Counted from the stretch's first letter, positions 1 through 12,200 are shown. The stretch: DNA of 64,000 nt from Delphinapterus leucas (GCF_002288925.2 NW_022097996.1:9494451-9558450); one strand, 5' to 3'. Program-made: numbers and translations. Notes: generated by a model from the sequence alone, not told the origin.

Positions 1-690
1 GAATTTAGTACTCACTGCTTTTTAAAAATAGGCATTTTCTTGTAAATGTTTTCATAAGAAACAAGATAAAATGTATTTGATCCGTTTCCATCAGCCTATT
101 TTATTCATAAGCCTTGGCAGGCTTTAGGTTATGCTGGGAAATTCTGGTGATTGGTCTGTTTAGCAGAGAACTACACTGTATCTATAGGATTATCAGTAAA
201 AATAACCTAAATATGCACTCTATTATTTTTCTTGCTGAGTCCACTAAAAGAGAGACTTAAAAAACCTATTCAAATGGATCCAGAGTGAAGAGGTTGAAAA
301 AGAGAAGAACATCAATCAACGTATACAGAGAGAAATGCTCTGAGCCCAGGGATAAAGGCACAGAATGTACAAATACTTTTTGTTTTTTTTCTAAAGGCTT
401 AAATTTAGAGGGAAAAAAAAGTACTTTTTCACCGTGTGAGTCCTTAATTTTGCATTTTTTCTCAGAATATATGCAAAGTGATGGTACCATTTACATTTCT
501 TCCAATGAGCTATCTGTCCTGGACAGAGAAAAAACATGAAATAAAAGAACTATCAATAAAAATCACTGACATCTTATTTCTCTACCTAACTGCCTCTCAA
601 AAGCAGGTCTGAACTATGTAAACCTAGGTTCTTCAGTTGTTTTATATCTTAAAAGCTATTAACAAGGTAGATTAATTTCATTTTTTGCCT
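1..690. other. Intronic sequence, nothing recognised
   Basis: AT-rich sequence within the HMBOX1 intron downstream of exon 5419-5529. No exon-like ORF with splice sites and no repeat family recognised. The short ORFs of under 90 codons lack family resemblance. Confidence 0.5.
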
Positions 691-918
691 CTCTCCCTCT
701 TTGCCTCCCTCCCTCTCTTATTTTCATTACACTTTATATGTATTTTTGGAATATACAACACAAGTGCATGGAATAAAATTTAGAAAGACACAAAAAGGTT
801 ACATAGTTAACAGTGTCCCTGCCACTCCCATCCTCCCCTTCTCTCAGTTCCCCGCCACAGAGCTATTCTTATCAGTTCCTAATATACCCTTCCAGAGATG
901 TTCCAAGTTTATATAATC

Positions 919-921
<3 letters not shown>

Positions 922-954
<33 letters not shown>
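922..954. repeat. (TG)n microsatellite
   Basis: About 16 uninterrupted TG units. Likely length-polymorphic. Confidence 0.95.
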
Positions 955-956
<2 letters not shown>

Positions 957-1081
957 TCCCTACATAAATGGCAATATACTATATCCACTGTTTTCTACCT
1001 TACTTTATTCACTGATGAATTTGATATTCCTACATATAAATTCAATTCATATAAAGCCACCTTTAAAAAAATTGCTATATA

Positions 1082-1293
1082 GGGCTTCCCTGGTGGCGCA
1101 GTGGTTGGGAGTCTGCCTGCCGATGTGGGGGGCACGGGTTCGTGCCCCGGTCCGGGAGGATCCTGCATACCGCAGAGCGGCTGGGCCCATGGGCCGTGGC
1201 CACTGGGCCTGAGCGTCCGGAGCCTGTGCTCCGCGGCGGGAGGGGCCGCAACGGTGAGCGGCTCATGTACCGCAAAAAAAAAAAAAAAAAAAA
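1082..1293 (+). mobile_element. CHR-2 SINE (cetacean tRNA-derived SINE)
   Basis: Begins gggcttccctggtggcgcag, carries the tRNA-like A/B-box head and ends in a run of about 20 A. The 9-bp direct repeat gctatatag flanks it (1074-1082 and 1294-1302), so the insertion is complete. Antisense ORFs here are SINE shadows. Confidence 0.95.
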
Positions 1294-2654
1294 GCTATAT
1301 AGCCTCCACAGTATTCCATTATACAGATATACCATAATTTATTTAACCACTTCTCAACTGAGGGACATTTAGTTGGATTCCAATCACCTCTGCAATGACT
1401 TGCAAAGAAAATTCTGATGTATTATATAAAAGTGAATACTGACTAGACACTGGATAAGGTATTCTTAGATGCTAATGTAATGTTAGTTCATCTTATCACA
1501 CAATATTAATTTGGAACTATCATCATATAATAGTTCCAAAGTGTCCATGAAATAAGAATAAATTCTTTAGCTAAAACCAAGGGTTATTTTAAACTCAATA
1601 AAATAAAACTGCATTTATCTAGAAAAAATTCTATACCATATTAGCTCTTTTAATAAAGGTGAAAGTGCAAAGAAAAACTTAAAAAAAATTAAATTTCAAC
1701 TGGTAATATCCAATTACTGTTGATGCAACAAAAAGGACCAATTTGACAATTACAGACTTATCCCCTTCTTTTCAGCTAACTCTGAATTACATCCTACAGA
1801 AAACTAGAAACTAGACTACAAAGAACTGGACTAGGAAGCTAGAAAGAACTCAGAACTAGAATGGATTTGATTCTTAAATAAAAAATAGGAAGTCCTTTTA
1901 CAGGGGGACAGTTGGTAATGCAACTTCATAGAAAAGCAAATGCATATAATTAGGGGTACTTACTGTTAAAAGGAGGAGGCACTATATCCTTAAAGAAAAA
2001 AACACCTGCTAATTAACAGCTGGATGAATGCTGTTAGCCCTTTCCCATTTTCCTGTCAAAACTGGATTCCAATAGTAGTATTCCACAGTCGGCAGTGCTG
2101 TCAGATCAGCTACAACAATGCCGACATGATAGTCCGCCTTCCTGCTTGTAATGAATTCATTTTCCTGGTATCCCAGTCCCTGTCTGAGATTGAAGTCCAG
2201 CCCTGAAATCCAGTGTGGTAATTTAGCTTTACCAGCTATGATTAGATTACATGTCAGGCACTGATGTAAGTGCCAAATGCAAGAGACAAAAATCCCTTCT
2301 CTTATGGAGGCTGATTACCTGGCACAGTTGGACTTGTGTTTGTCTTTCAAATTCTTCATTGCTCTGCTGTATATATTTTGGAACATCTTAACAATCCCTC
2401 TGATACTCCCCCTGGTAGCCAATTGCTGGCATGTGACCAGGTTTATGAAGCCCTTGGGCACAGTTCCTTATTTACCTAGCCCAACTCTTGTTATCAATAT
2501 CATAGCCTAAGCTGCTCTATTAAACAGACCAAGTGCCAAGTTTTTGTTCCTTTCCATCTGATTTGCTCTGCTGTGAGTCACGGGAGAAGTCAGCTCTTTG
2601 GGAAGACTGCTTAGAGCTCAGATGGAAGTGTTGCCTCAACATGAGTCTTTAGAC

Positions 2655-3017
2655 TGCGCTGTCCTATATGGTAGCCGCTAGCCACACGTGGTTATTGAGC
2701 ACTTGAAATATGGCTGATTGCAGATGGCATGTGCTTTAAGTGTAAAATACACATTCTATTTCAAAGAAAAAGAAAGAAAAGGAAAAAAAGAGAGAGAAAG
2801 AGAAAAAAAGGAAGAAAGGAAGGACTAAAGGAAGAGAGAGAAGGAAAGCTCTCAGTAATTTTTTGAAGTGTTGATTAAATGTTGAAGTGATAATACAAGC
2901 ATAAATATTGATACATTATCAAAATTAATTTTAGCTATTTCTTCTTTTAAAAATGTGGCTACTAGATAATTTAAATTACATATGTCATTTGCATTATATT
3001 TCTACTAAACTGTGCTG
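2655..3017 (+). mobile_element. Non-autonomous hAT-type DNA transposon relic
   Basis: Imperfect terminal inverted repeats: left gctgtcctatatggtagc, right end containing atttctactaaactgtgctg. The body includes gccacacgtggttattgagc. The flanking 8-mers ctttagac and ttttagaa resemble the 8-bp TSD preference of hAT-Charlie elements. Exact family not assigned. Confidence 0.65.
2762..2850 (+). repeat. Purine-rich (GAAA/GGAA) tract
   Basis: About 90 bases almost entirely A and G on the plus strand, inside the hAT-type element. Confidence 0.85.
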
Positions 3018-3025
3018 TTTTAGAA

Positions 3026-3440
3026 CATTTAACTAATGGCAGCAACAACAGAGTCATTATTTTGAGAGGTTTGCCTGTATATCTAGGTATCATTAGAAAA
3101 ATATCTAAAAATGGAAGTTCCTCTTTGTAGAAAAACTGCCAGCTAGTAAATATTGAAGGAATGCTAGATTACATCATCAGCATTTTGCAAGCCCCCATCA
3201 GAATAACTGATTCAGGTGAGCATCATCAATGGACGCTAAGACCACTGGCAAAGCTTGTTGCAGAAAAGGCTATTCATCCAGCAGCAAAGTAATGGCCTAC
3301 AGATTATTTACAAGCTGCAAAAATAGGATCCGGTGGCCACCACTTTAACAAACAATCAAACTTAGCAAATGAGTAGTGCTACTACCTGACACTACATGCC
3401 TCTTGACATGTGGTAACGTGAGGTATACATTACCTACAAA
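3026..3440. other. Unclassified intronic sequence
   Basis: Mixed-composition sequence without splice-bounded ORF. It reads like an ancient unassigned repeat or conserved non-coding DNA, but I cannot name a family. Confidence 0.35.
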
Positions 3441-3645
3441 GCATTTTGCCCCAATGTTTTATTGTGAAAAATTTCAAACATACAGCAACAATGAAAGAAT
3501 TTTATAGTGAAAATCTGTACCCATACCATCTAATATTTTACCATACCTAGTTTATCACATATCCATCTCCCTATTCATTTTATCTTGATGTGTTTCAAAG
3601 TTAACTGCAGCCATTAGTAAATGTCCTCCCTAAACAATCTATGAA
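3440..3645 (-). repeat. Old L1 3'-UTR-type fragment
   Basis: Contains ttattgtgaaaaatttcaaa and taatattttaccatacctag, phrases typical of old L1 3' regions in reverse orientation. A longer related stretch lies at 44340-45060. Confidence 0.5.
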
Positions 3646-3934
3646 GTACTCTTGTCAAAAAATATTTAACCTGAATCTAATCAAGCCTCTAATCCTAACT
3701 TCCAGTGTATGTGAAATACACAGGCTATAGAAGAACAAGTTAGTTGACACTAAGAGGATATAGAAAAGCCCAGAATGTGAGACATTCTGTAAGGTTAGAT
3801 GGTTTAAAAAGTTTATGTCATGAAAGAAAAATTTTAAGTGACTAGCTTTAAGACTCTAAAGAGACATAACAAATTCCAATCTGTCAACCTAAATCACATA
3901 CTATTTAATGAAAAAAAAAAGCTGATAAATCAGG

Positions 3935-4145
3935 AGTACAGGATTAACAGATACAAAGTACTATACATAAAATATATAAGCAACAAGGATTTACTGTATA
4001 GTACAGGGAACTATATTCAATATCTTGTAATAACCTATAATGGAAAATAATCTGAAAAAATATATATAGCTGAATCACTTTGCTGTACAGCTGAAACTAA
4101 CATAATATTGTAAATCAACTATACTTCAATTAAAAAATTAATTCT
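3935..4145 (+). mobile_element. 5'-truncated L1 3' end (cetartiodactyl type)
   Basis: Runs from the aggattaacagatacaaagt region through tactgtatagtacagggaac and tgctgtacagctgaaactaa to ctatacttcaattaaaaaat. This matches the L1 3' tail common in whales and ruminants. No ORF remains. Confidence 0.75.
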
Positions 4146-4149
4146 AAAA

Positions 4150-5418
4150 AAAGTTACAAAAGACATTCTTGCAACAACTAAAGAAATGTGAATATGGACT
4201 GAATATTAGGTGTTATTATGGAATTAAAATTAATTTTCTTAGATGTGATTGTAGGGGCTGTGGTTATGTAGGCGATTACCCTTTTTTCAGGAGACGAATG
4301 CTAAAGAGAGAAAGAGTATGTGTTTGTATACACACATACATACATTTTAAAATTTATTCATTTATTTATTTTATAGGGATAAAACAAATATAGCAAAATG
4401 TTAACAATTATTGTATCTACGAAGAGGATAAACAGGTGTTAGCTGTGCTGGTCTTAATTTTTCTGTATATCTGAAATATAAAAAATGGGGGGCTGGGTAG
4501 ATTAAAAAATTCATTGCGAAGAGATTGATACGGTCTGTTCTGTTTTGTCTGCCTGAGCCTTTCAAAGTGATCTTTGGAAAAAAAAAAATCTAACCACAGA
4601 TACACACACACAAATATGTCTCTATAACATTATTTCCACCTCAGAGCCAATGCTATTATTAGCTAAGAGTCTTCAATACTCGATATTCGAAGTCTGTGTA
4701 ATGTGTAGATTGAGGGAGTCCATCACAAACTTCAGATTTTACTTATATACCACCATTAAAAGCATCCTGCAATAGATCTTGCCTCTTCCTGGCAACTTCT
4801 GACACAAAGGTTTTTGTGATCTTTTTAAAGATTTCAGTCTATTTTCCAACCTACTGCTGCCCCCAAAGTCAACAGGGCAGCTTCACCCTAAAGTCCAAAG
4901 ACACATTCATTACCCAAAATTAGAATTAGAAAGAGAAAATCATTAGCAGAAATCATTGGATATGGTATAGCATGAACAAAATAAAAGTATTAAATTTATA
5001 TTACTAACTAAAACAAGATTTACAAAAACACATATAAAACTAGGTGTGGAATCTTATATGTACCAATACCTATAGGTGAGGGAAAAAAATTTGGCTACTG
5101 ACTATCATGACCTTTCTTTCAAATTATGGTTAGAAATGTCATATAACCTGGAAAACAAAGAGGCACCTTGGAGGAAGTAGTGAAAATGACTAGATAATAT
5201 TAGACACTAAGCTAAAAATTGGTACAATTATGGCTTAGGTTTTACAGTTAAGAGTGTTCTTTGGCATAAAGGAACAACAGTAAAGTATGAAACTACCTTG
5301 GGGAAGACAAACCAAGGAACACTGTGGAGTGGAATGGAATCCAATTATGGAGTCAATAAAGTAATTAATTTATATTTGTCCCATTTCAGATGCAATAAAA
5401 AAAGGAAAAAATATTTAC
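4150..5418. other. HMBOX1 intron, mostly unique
   Basis: Immediately downstream (on the minus strand) of the 5419-5529 exon. Apart from a short TA/CA-rich patch near 4320-4380 nothing is recognised. Confidence 0.5.
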
Positions 5419-5529
5419 CAGGGTTTGTCTTTTCAAGCTGATACCATCGGTAAAACGCTCTTTTCTTCTGTTCACTCAGGTCTGATCCCTGCTGCAACAG
5501 CCAGTGAGAGATCCGGCTCTGACTGATAC
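5419..5529 (-). CDS. HMBOX1: HMBOX1 exon, second part of the atypical POU-specific-like domain
   Basis: 111-bp exon: acceptor TTTCTCCACAG, donor GTAAAT. Two bases complete Gly196, 36 codons follow (residues 197-232), and one base starts the next Gly codon. The encoded ISQSRISHWLLQQGSDLSEQ then KKRAFYRWYQLEKTNP is the recognition-helix part of the POUs-like domain, with the SQSRISHWL helix analogous to the DNA-contacting helix in HNF1. This is the last HMBOX1 exon I can recognise before the left edge. The homeodomain (about residues 267-341 in the known protein) is not here. Confidence 0.95.
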
Positions 5530-7012
5530 CTGTGGAGAAAGAGAAACAGCTGCTGTGGATACTGCAATTACAGGGAAGTTAATGAGGGATCTGTTGGTTC
5601 TAGGTTATTGGGTACTTTATTCTCTGTTAATTCTATAAGGAAGCTGCAACTTGAGCAAGGCTTTTAATATTGGGCTTCCTTGTAAAAGGTGACTGCAAGG
5701 ATATATTCAGAAATGATCTATAAGAGGTCAAAGCATTTTATTTACCAAGACTTAAAAATGGTCTCTAAATTAATCTCTAAACCAGGTTCATGAATGTGAG
5801 ATAAATGAAGAGCTATCTAAATAACAGTTGTCAGAAGTTGATTAAGTTTGTGCTCCTTCAACCACCATCACCACCACCACCCCGATCCTGGTTTAGAACA
5901 TTCGAACTTTTACCAGATATTTGGAAGAAAAAAAATCAAGCCAGCACATTTTGCTACTCATTATTGATACTGATAAAAAGATTGAGGGGCTGGGAAAGGA
6001 GAGGTCATTGAAAATACTCTCTTCAATAAGATTTCTGGATTATTTGTTAATTCATTCAGGCTAACTCATTTGTTAATTAATTTTCAGGCTCATTAGTATA
6101 GATAGCTAACAGTTGGAAGACTTTTAGAGTTATGCTACAATAGGACCTCTTAAGAAATCTCAAGAGGTAAAGATGTTCTTCTAACAGACTTAACAAAACA
6201 CTGAATACAATACAAAGCAGTAGTTTTCAGCTATTACTAACAAGTTCTTGAAAGCAATAAATAAGAAATTGAAAGACCTCCATGTGGAAGGTAAAAAAGC
6301 ATGTCTAAAACTTACTAGAGTATGAGAATAACATGCTTCTTCTGGTCATTACAGCTATTCCAAAATGAATAATTCAACATAAAACTGGCAAAAGCAAAGA
6401 ATAACAGGAAATATAAAACTGTCTTATACACCCATAAGGCACTTTCCAAAAGACCATTCAGCTACCATAGAGGGTTAACAGTATATAAACTCTCCCAAGG
6501 AATTACTTATGGTAACTGGATAGTACTGAATACCACCTGTGCCAGCACCTGTTTAAAGCTGTAACTCACAACAGAAAGAGTGGTTATCATGAAGTAATCA
6601 CGCCCCCTAACATAAGAAGAACCAGGAGGTCTGGTTATCACATTTAACTCATTAAAAGCAAGCCCCTAGCTTCTGTACTTTTAAAAACCTACGTTAAAAG
6701 AAAATTTGCAGAAATGGGGGAGGGCAGTTTTGTTAAAAGAAAAGTTGGGCTGAGAAGCATGGCTCTCTGATTGGAAACACCTTTCACTTTCAAAGGGTGA
6801 AATTCAAAGAGTCTTTCCAAAACCGAAGAGATTATATTCTCAAATCATTCACACAGCAGTTTTTCAATGGATTGAAGATCTATGTGATGCAGGTGCTGGC
6901 AGCTATCTCTGTATGCTTGTTCTAAGAGAACGCAAATTATTCAGTATAATTAAATTGGCCATGTTTAGCAATGCTTTCACCAAAAGTCTAGTTTCAAACA
7001 TTATACTATTTT
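5530..7012. other. HMBOX1 intron, mostly unique
   Basis: Acceptor end of the 28.6-kb intron. A small ACC-rich run sits near 5860-5884. No exon or repeat family recognised. Confidence 0.5.
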
Positions 7013-7019
7013 TCACATG

Positions 7020-7210
7020 TTGCAGAGCACGGGCTCTAGGCGCGCAGACCTCAGTAGTTGTGGCTCCGGACTCTAGAGTGCAGGCTCAGTAGTTGTGGTG
7101 CACGGGCTTAGTTGCTCTGCGGCATGTAGGATCTTCCTGGACCAGGGCTCGAACCCGTGTCCCCTGCATTGGCAGGTGGATTATTAACCACTGTGCCACC
7201 AGGGAAACCC
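7020..7210 (-). mobile_element. CHR-1-type SINE, 3'-truncated and lacking an A tail
   Basis: The reverse complement begins gggtttccctggtggcacag, continues through the tRNA-like head into the CHR body, and stops abruptly with no poly-A (no T run at 7020). Flanked by tcacatg at 7013-7019 and 7211-7217. Confidence 0.85.
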
Positions 7211-7519
7211 TCACATGAGTTTTTAACAAGAGTGAAGAAATCAACCATGTACCACCATGAAATCAAAACTGATTTTCATGTCAACAAAATGAAACCATTT
7301 TACATGGATTCTTACATTGGTATCATACTACTCAAAAACAGAGGGAATTTGAGGAAAATCTGCTAATAAAAAAACCCAAATATATCGGTTCTGTTACCTA
7401 CAGTATTAAATCTTCCTCAAACAGATCACACATAGAACAAACCACAGAGTCTACTAGATATTAGAGGTGTCCAGGTTCTGGCTGTGCTATAGTGGGGCAA
7501 GAGGGCAAAAGCCCAGCAA

Positions 7520-8340
7520 AAGGAGAGTAAATTATGGTATATTCATATAATAAGATACTGTGCAGGCTAATGTTCTAAAATACCCATCAAAAACAAACAA
7601 TAGAAAACCAAAACCAAACAAAAAGCCATCAACTCCAAGTGTTGGCAGGGCATATATGAAACTCTCATATTGCTGACGGAAGGGTAAAGTGTCAGGGCCC
7701 TTTGGGAAACAACTGGGCAATATCTACTAAAGCTGAATATACACATACCATATGATCTAGCAATTTCTTTTCTTGGTATACAGCCCACAGAAATGTGTAC
7801 ATACTCAAAAGAATATGTTCAAAAAACTCATACTGGAAGGCTTATATGAGCATTGTCTAATCATAGTCCCCAGTTTGAAACAACTCAAATACCCATCAAC
7901 AGGAAAATGCATAAATTGTGGTATTTATGTATTCTACTATAGACTACTACAACAAATAGAAAAAGGGTAAACTACTGCTATATGAAGTCACATGGATAAA
8001 TCTCACAAAAATAATGTTGGCCAAAAACAGTCACACATACAGGTAAAAAAGCCACGCACAATACTGTATGATTCAATTTACATAAAGTTTAAAAACAGAC
8101 ACAATTAGATATATGTATATGGATGACAATCAGAATAGTGGTTATCTGTCATTAGGAGGAAGGAGGTTAATTACTGGAGGTAGGATGAGAAAGGCCCATG
8201 AAGTGACCAGCACTGTTCTTGATCTTGATCTGGATGGTGGTTACATGTGTGTCTTCACTTTGTAAAAGCCATTAAACTGGACACTTTTCTCTATGTTGTA
8301 TTTCAATGAAGTTTTCCCAAAAAAGTTTTAAAAATTCTCT
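7520..8340 (+). mobile_element. Old L1 3' end (ORF2 C-terminal relic plus 3'UTR)
   Basis: Recognisable L1 phrases include taccatatgatctagcaatt, aatacccatcaacaggaaaa, tggataaatctcacaaaaat and a terminal stretch tttgtaaaagccattaaact. No usable frame remains. Confidence 0.75.
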
Positions 8341-8940
8341 GAGGTGTTAAAAAAAAAAACAAATGGATATGTATCAATATGGAAAGATCCCCACGATATA
8401 AATGGAAAAGTATATAGTTTAATGAATACATATATTTTTACATAATCTACGTTGTTTTGTACAGTAACAAAAGCTCATATATAGCCAAAGATACACAATA
8501 CGAATTTAGAGTGGCAGACTCTCCCTCCATTGTACACCTCTATATCATTTTCTTAATCTGTCTACAAATATTTATTAACTTATTTTATTTTAGCCTTTCC
8601 CTATAAACACTACACACTTTATTGGCTGCTTTATAAACACTGTAATTAAGTTAAACAAAACAGAAGTGTGAAAAGAAGTTAATTTCAGCCTTCCCTGGCC
8701 AAGTCCACTCTGGGGTAATCAGTGTTAACTGTTAATATATGTTGTTCTACAATTTTCTCTATGTGTAATTATTAATTTAATAAAACAAAGGGAGAGAAGG
8801 TAATAAAGAATATCCTCCTATCTAGTCTTTTGTGAGAGGAGGAAACAAACAAGGAACTTCTTCCCTGTAAACTTAATCTCAGTTTTCATACGAAAACAAA
8901 GTAATAAAGCAAGCAGTTTTTCCAGAAAAGGCACTATAAA
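8340..8940. other. Intronic, nothing recognised
   Basis: AT-rich sequence between an old L1 and a CHR-2 SINE. Possible L1-derived stretches are too diverged to call. Confidence 0.4.
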
Positions 8941-8951
8941 AATTAAATATG

Positions 8952-9158
8952 GGGCTTCCCTGTTGGCGCAGTGGTTGAGAGTCTGCCTGCCGATGCAGGG
9001 GACATGGGTTCGTGCTCTGGTCTGGGAAGATCCCACATGCCGCGGAGCGGCTGGGCCCGTGAGCCATGGCCGCTGAGCCTGCGCGTCTGGAGCCTGTGCT
9101 CCGCAACGGGAGAGGCCACAACAGTGAGAGGCCTGCGTACCGCAAAAAAAAAAAAAAA
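8952..9158 (+). mobile_element. CHR-2 SINE
   Basis: Starts gggcttccctgttggcgcag and ends with an A run. The direct repeat aattaaatatg lies at 8941-8951 and 9159-9169. Confidence 0.95.
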
Positions 9159-9519
9159 AATTAAATATGTACAATAATACATTTTACAATGATATTTCTT
9201 CGTTAGCAACTTGCTGATCAGTAGGGTTCCTTTAACTTTTCCTTCTGGGGCCAGTCCATGTCTTTGGAACTTCAATTGAGCTAGGTGTCAAAAGGCCCTG
9301 CAGCTTCTCTTTACTGTCAGCTTTGGTACTTCTCCTTCAGAGAAAATTTTCCTAACTCCCTTTACTTCCCACTGCTGAACACAATGTTATTCTCCACAAG
9401 TTTTAGCTCCTCAAAAGCTCTTTTCTACCTTTCACAGGGCAGAAAAAAAGAAAAATTTACATATAACCTTCATACACTGAGAGACTAAAACTAACCCCTG
9501 ATTAATTTCTTTCCAATAA

Positions 9520-10210
9520 GAAAGTGATCACATTGTGTTCAAAGGATGAAAAACCCTTTTTGCCAGTCTCATTCACATTCTTTTCTGAGCTTCAGCTCCA
9601 TCCTTCCGGTTCTCAAATGCTATGCTCCCTTCCACCAGAGGGCTCTCCACCACAACCCATTCTTGTCAAAGTCCCTAGTACTACAAATTTAAATGTCTCT
9701 TCTTCCTCCAACTTCCTTTGGCACGTGACACTACTGACCCACTCACATCATCTTCATCCTTGGAATACTGGATACAACTCTCCAACGCAACTTTTCAGTC
9801 AACCTCAGGGATTGCTTTGTTATCTCCTTACATGTTAGTGCCCCAAGATTCCATGTTTAAGCATCTTCTTTCATTCTACACACTCTTCCTTCGATCACCT
9901 CAACCATCAACAATCAGGGTTTAAAATATCTAAATACCAATGACTTCCAGAACACCAGACTGGTCTTTCAAACCATCTGCTAGACAGTTTCATGAGAATT
10001 TCCCACAGGTCTTCAACATAGTAAACTTGATTCATTATCCTCTTCCTTTAAATCTGTTCTTCCTCCTGTGTCCCCCATCTCAATTTTATGTTCCATTCTA
10101 CTCCTTCCCCCAACTCTCATATGCTTTTCTCTTCCAAAATTTCTCTTCGTCTCTCCAATCCTCATTCCAGCAGTTTGGAATCTCAGCCTCTTTTGCCTAG
10201 ATAACTGAAA
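9520..10210 (+). repeat. L2 (CR1-type LINE) internal relic
   Basis: CT-rich text such as gtgccccaagattccatgtt and atctaaataccaatgacttc follows the order of the L2 ORF2 coding region, heavily diverged. The ORFs of about 70-100 codons here are accidental. Confidence 0.5.
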
Positions 10211-10599
10211 TAACTCTGATGAAAAGAACAAGTCATCTAAGATCCACAAAGTACAAAATCCTCATGATCAGATCCTTTTTAATTAGAAGATCACTTCACA
10301 GATGAAAATGTGAAATGTGCTTCTTCAATTTCCTACTTGAGAGCTGTAGTCATCTCTGCAATTCACCTTCCACAGTGTGAGAGATATGTCTCAAAAATTT
10401 TAAGTTATAACACATGCAACCATTCTCCATAAAAATAACTCACAAATGCTGAGAAAAAAGCCCTTCCTCCATCTCTAACCCTTCTCTCATTCGCTAGAGG
10501 TATCCCTGTTTATTTGGTGTGAATTCTTCCAAACTCTTTACGATGCATTTAATACACAAACATGTACATATATATATTTAGGGTTTTTTTTTTTTTAAA

Positions 10600-11020
10600 C
10601 ACACATTTGGAGTTATCCTATACATAATAAGTAGCAATGTTTCTCACATAATGTCTTGGAATTTTCTCACGTATCACATTGTGAACATCATTCTAATGGC
10701 TACATGGTATTTTATATCAGAAATATACCATAATCCACTTACACATTTACCTGTTATTAGACATTTCAACTCTTGCTAACAGTTTACTATTATAAATGAT
10801 GCAATGAACACTCTATGCTTATCTTTGTGTATATAAATAAATATCTTAGGGCCAATTCACAGGAATGGACTTTGATTCGTAGCATACGAGTGGCATTTAC
10901 GTTTGTGATGGATACTACCAAACTGTCCCCTAAAGAAGATTGTACCCAATTTTACATTCTAACCAACAGTGATGAGAATTTTTCCCTACATCCTCACCAC
11001 TGCTGCTTATAAAATTTATT
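10600..11020 (-). repeat. Old L1 3'-region fragment, reverse orientation
   Basis: Contains a phrase like atgatgcaatgaacactcta and the following aggaatggactttgattcgt region, typical of old L1M 3' ends read backwards. Confidence 0.5.
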
Positions 11021-11138
11021 TTTAGAGTCTGACTTTCTTTTTGTAAACATTAACACATGCTCATTATAAAAAGAATTCTACACAATTCAGAGGAAAGTAG
11101 AACAATTAAGAGGAAAGCTAATAAAAAAAATGCATCCA

Positions 11139-11346
11139 GGGCTTCCCTGGTGGCGCAGTGGTTGAGAGTCTGCCTGCCGATGCAGGGGACGCAGGTTTGT
11201 GCCCCGGTCCGGGAAGATCCCACATGCCGCGGAGCGGCTGGGCCCGTGAGCCATGGCCGCTCAGCCTGCGCGTCCGGAGCCTGTGCTCCGCAACGGGAGA
11301 GGCCACAACAGTGAGAGGCCCGCGTACCGTAAAAAAAAAAAAAAAA
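11139..11346 (+). mobile_element. CHR-2 SINE
   Basis: Starts gggcttccctggtggcgcag and ends with an A run. The direct repeat gcatcca lies at 11132-11138 and 11347-11353. CpGs are well kept, suggesting a fairly young copy. Confidence 0.95.
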
Positions 11347-11353
11347 GCATCCA

Positions 11354-11710
11354 AATTCTTACCACTTATAAATAACTGCACTTATTACAAGATCACTCCA
11401 AGCATATGTGGACATAGAATAGGCAGAAATAATTACTAAAATGAGATAATACTACATGCTGAATTTTTAAATGTAAGAACACCAAGTTTAGTTTGATTTG
11501 ATTTTAACACAAGAAGAAAAATCTAAATAAACTAGAGAGAAAGATCTACTCAAATTTAGTAAATGCTTCTACAGGGGAAATGAGGTTCCTAAGAGTGCAA
11601 TAAAGCAAGAAAAAAGGATCATACGAAAACACTGGGAGGTTGGAAGCACTGTTTTCTAATTTGTGGGCAGTATCTAATGGCTCCTGGCTAAAAAAGCTAA
11701 GGAAATTAGC
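11354..11710. other. Intronic, nothing recognised
   Basis: AT-rich sequence between a CHR-2 SINE and a MaLR-type LTR. No exon or repeat call supported. Confidence 0.4.
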
Positions 11711-11714
11711 AGAC

Positions 11715-12200
11715 TGTGATAGCTAGTCTCCACGATGATTCCTAATGATCCTCTTGGTCTTCCTACCTTTGTGTAATCCCATCCAACACTGCTTCAGGGT
11801 TGGTCTGTGCAAACAACAGAATACGGCAGAATACGGTGACTTCTAAGGATAGGTCATGAAAAGTTTCGGCTTTGCTCTCTCTTAATAGTTGGTTCTGAGG
11901 AAAGCTAGCTGCCATGTTGTGAGACCACTCAATAAGACCTATGGAGAAATCCATGTGGCAAAGAACTGAAGCATTCTACTAAAAGCTATGCAAATGAGGC
12001 ATCTTGGAAGTGAGTCCCCTAGCCTTAGTTAAGCCTTAGTTAAGTCTGCTGATGGCTGTAGCCTCCTGAGACACCCTGAATCAGAATGACCTGTCTAAGC
12101 TGCTTGACCTATAAAAACTAAGTGAGAGAATAAAAATTTAGGTTGTTTCAAGTTGCTACGGTCAATGTAATCTCTTATGCAGCAATAGATAACTAATACA
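11715..12200 (+). mobile_element. Solo LTR of the ERVL-MaLR (MLT1-like) group
   Basis: Begins TGTGAT and ends in the characteristic gcagcaatagataactaata-ca. Internal phrases ttgtgtaatcccatccaaca and agctgccatgttgtgagacc are MLT1-like, and an AATAAA-type signal lies near 12128. The flanking 5-mers cagac and catac fit a 5-bp TSD with one change. No retroviral genes are present. Confidence 0.8.

Larger units (their letters stand above)
690..1440 (-). repeat. Old L1 3'-region fragment, split by a microsatellite and a CHR-2 SINE
   Basis: Sequence such as cagtattccattatacagat and the following region (accataatttatttaaccac...) is typical of old L1 3' regions in reverse orientation. The piece is interrupted by the TG repeat at 922-954 and the SINE at 1082-1293. 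Subfamily not assignable by eye. Confidence 0.5.

Noticed and set aside
922..954. TG repeat considered as a regulatory Z-DNA element
   Set aside because: Ordinary microsatellite within a decayed L1 fragment, far from any promoter.
1082..1293. tRNA gene suggested by the A/B boxes of CHR SINEs
   Set aside because: The tRNA-like head is part of the SINE, lacks a cloverleaf 3' end and is followed by SINE body and A tail. The same applies to all other copies.
1..5418. HMBOX1 homeodomain exons within the left end
   Set aside because: I looked on the minus strand for the homeodomain sequence expected after the 5419-5529 exon and recognised none. They should be outside the window.
9524..10249. Several overlapping ORFs of 68-104 codons
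   Set aside because: The region reads as diverged L2 LINE sequence. The CT-rich composition lowers stop frequency and no frame gives a recognisable protein.
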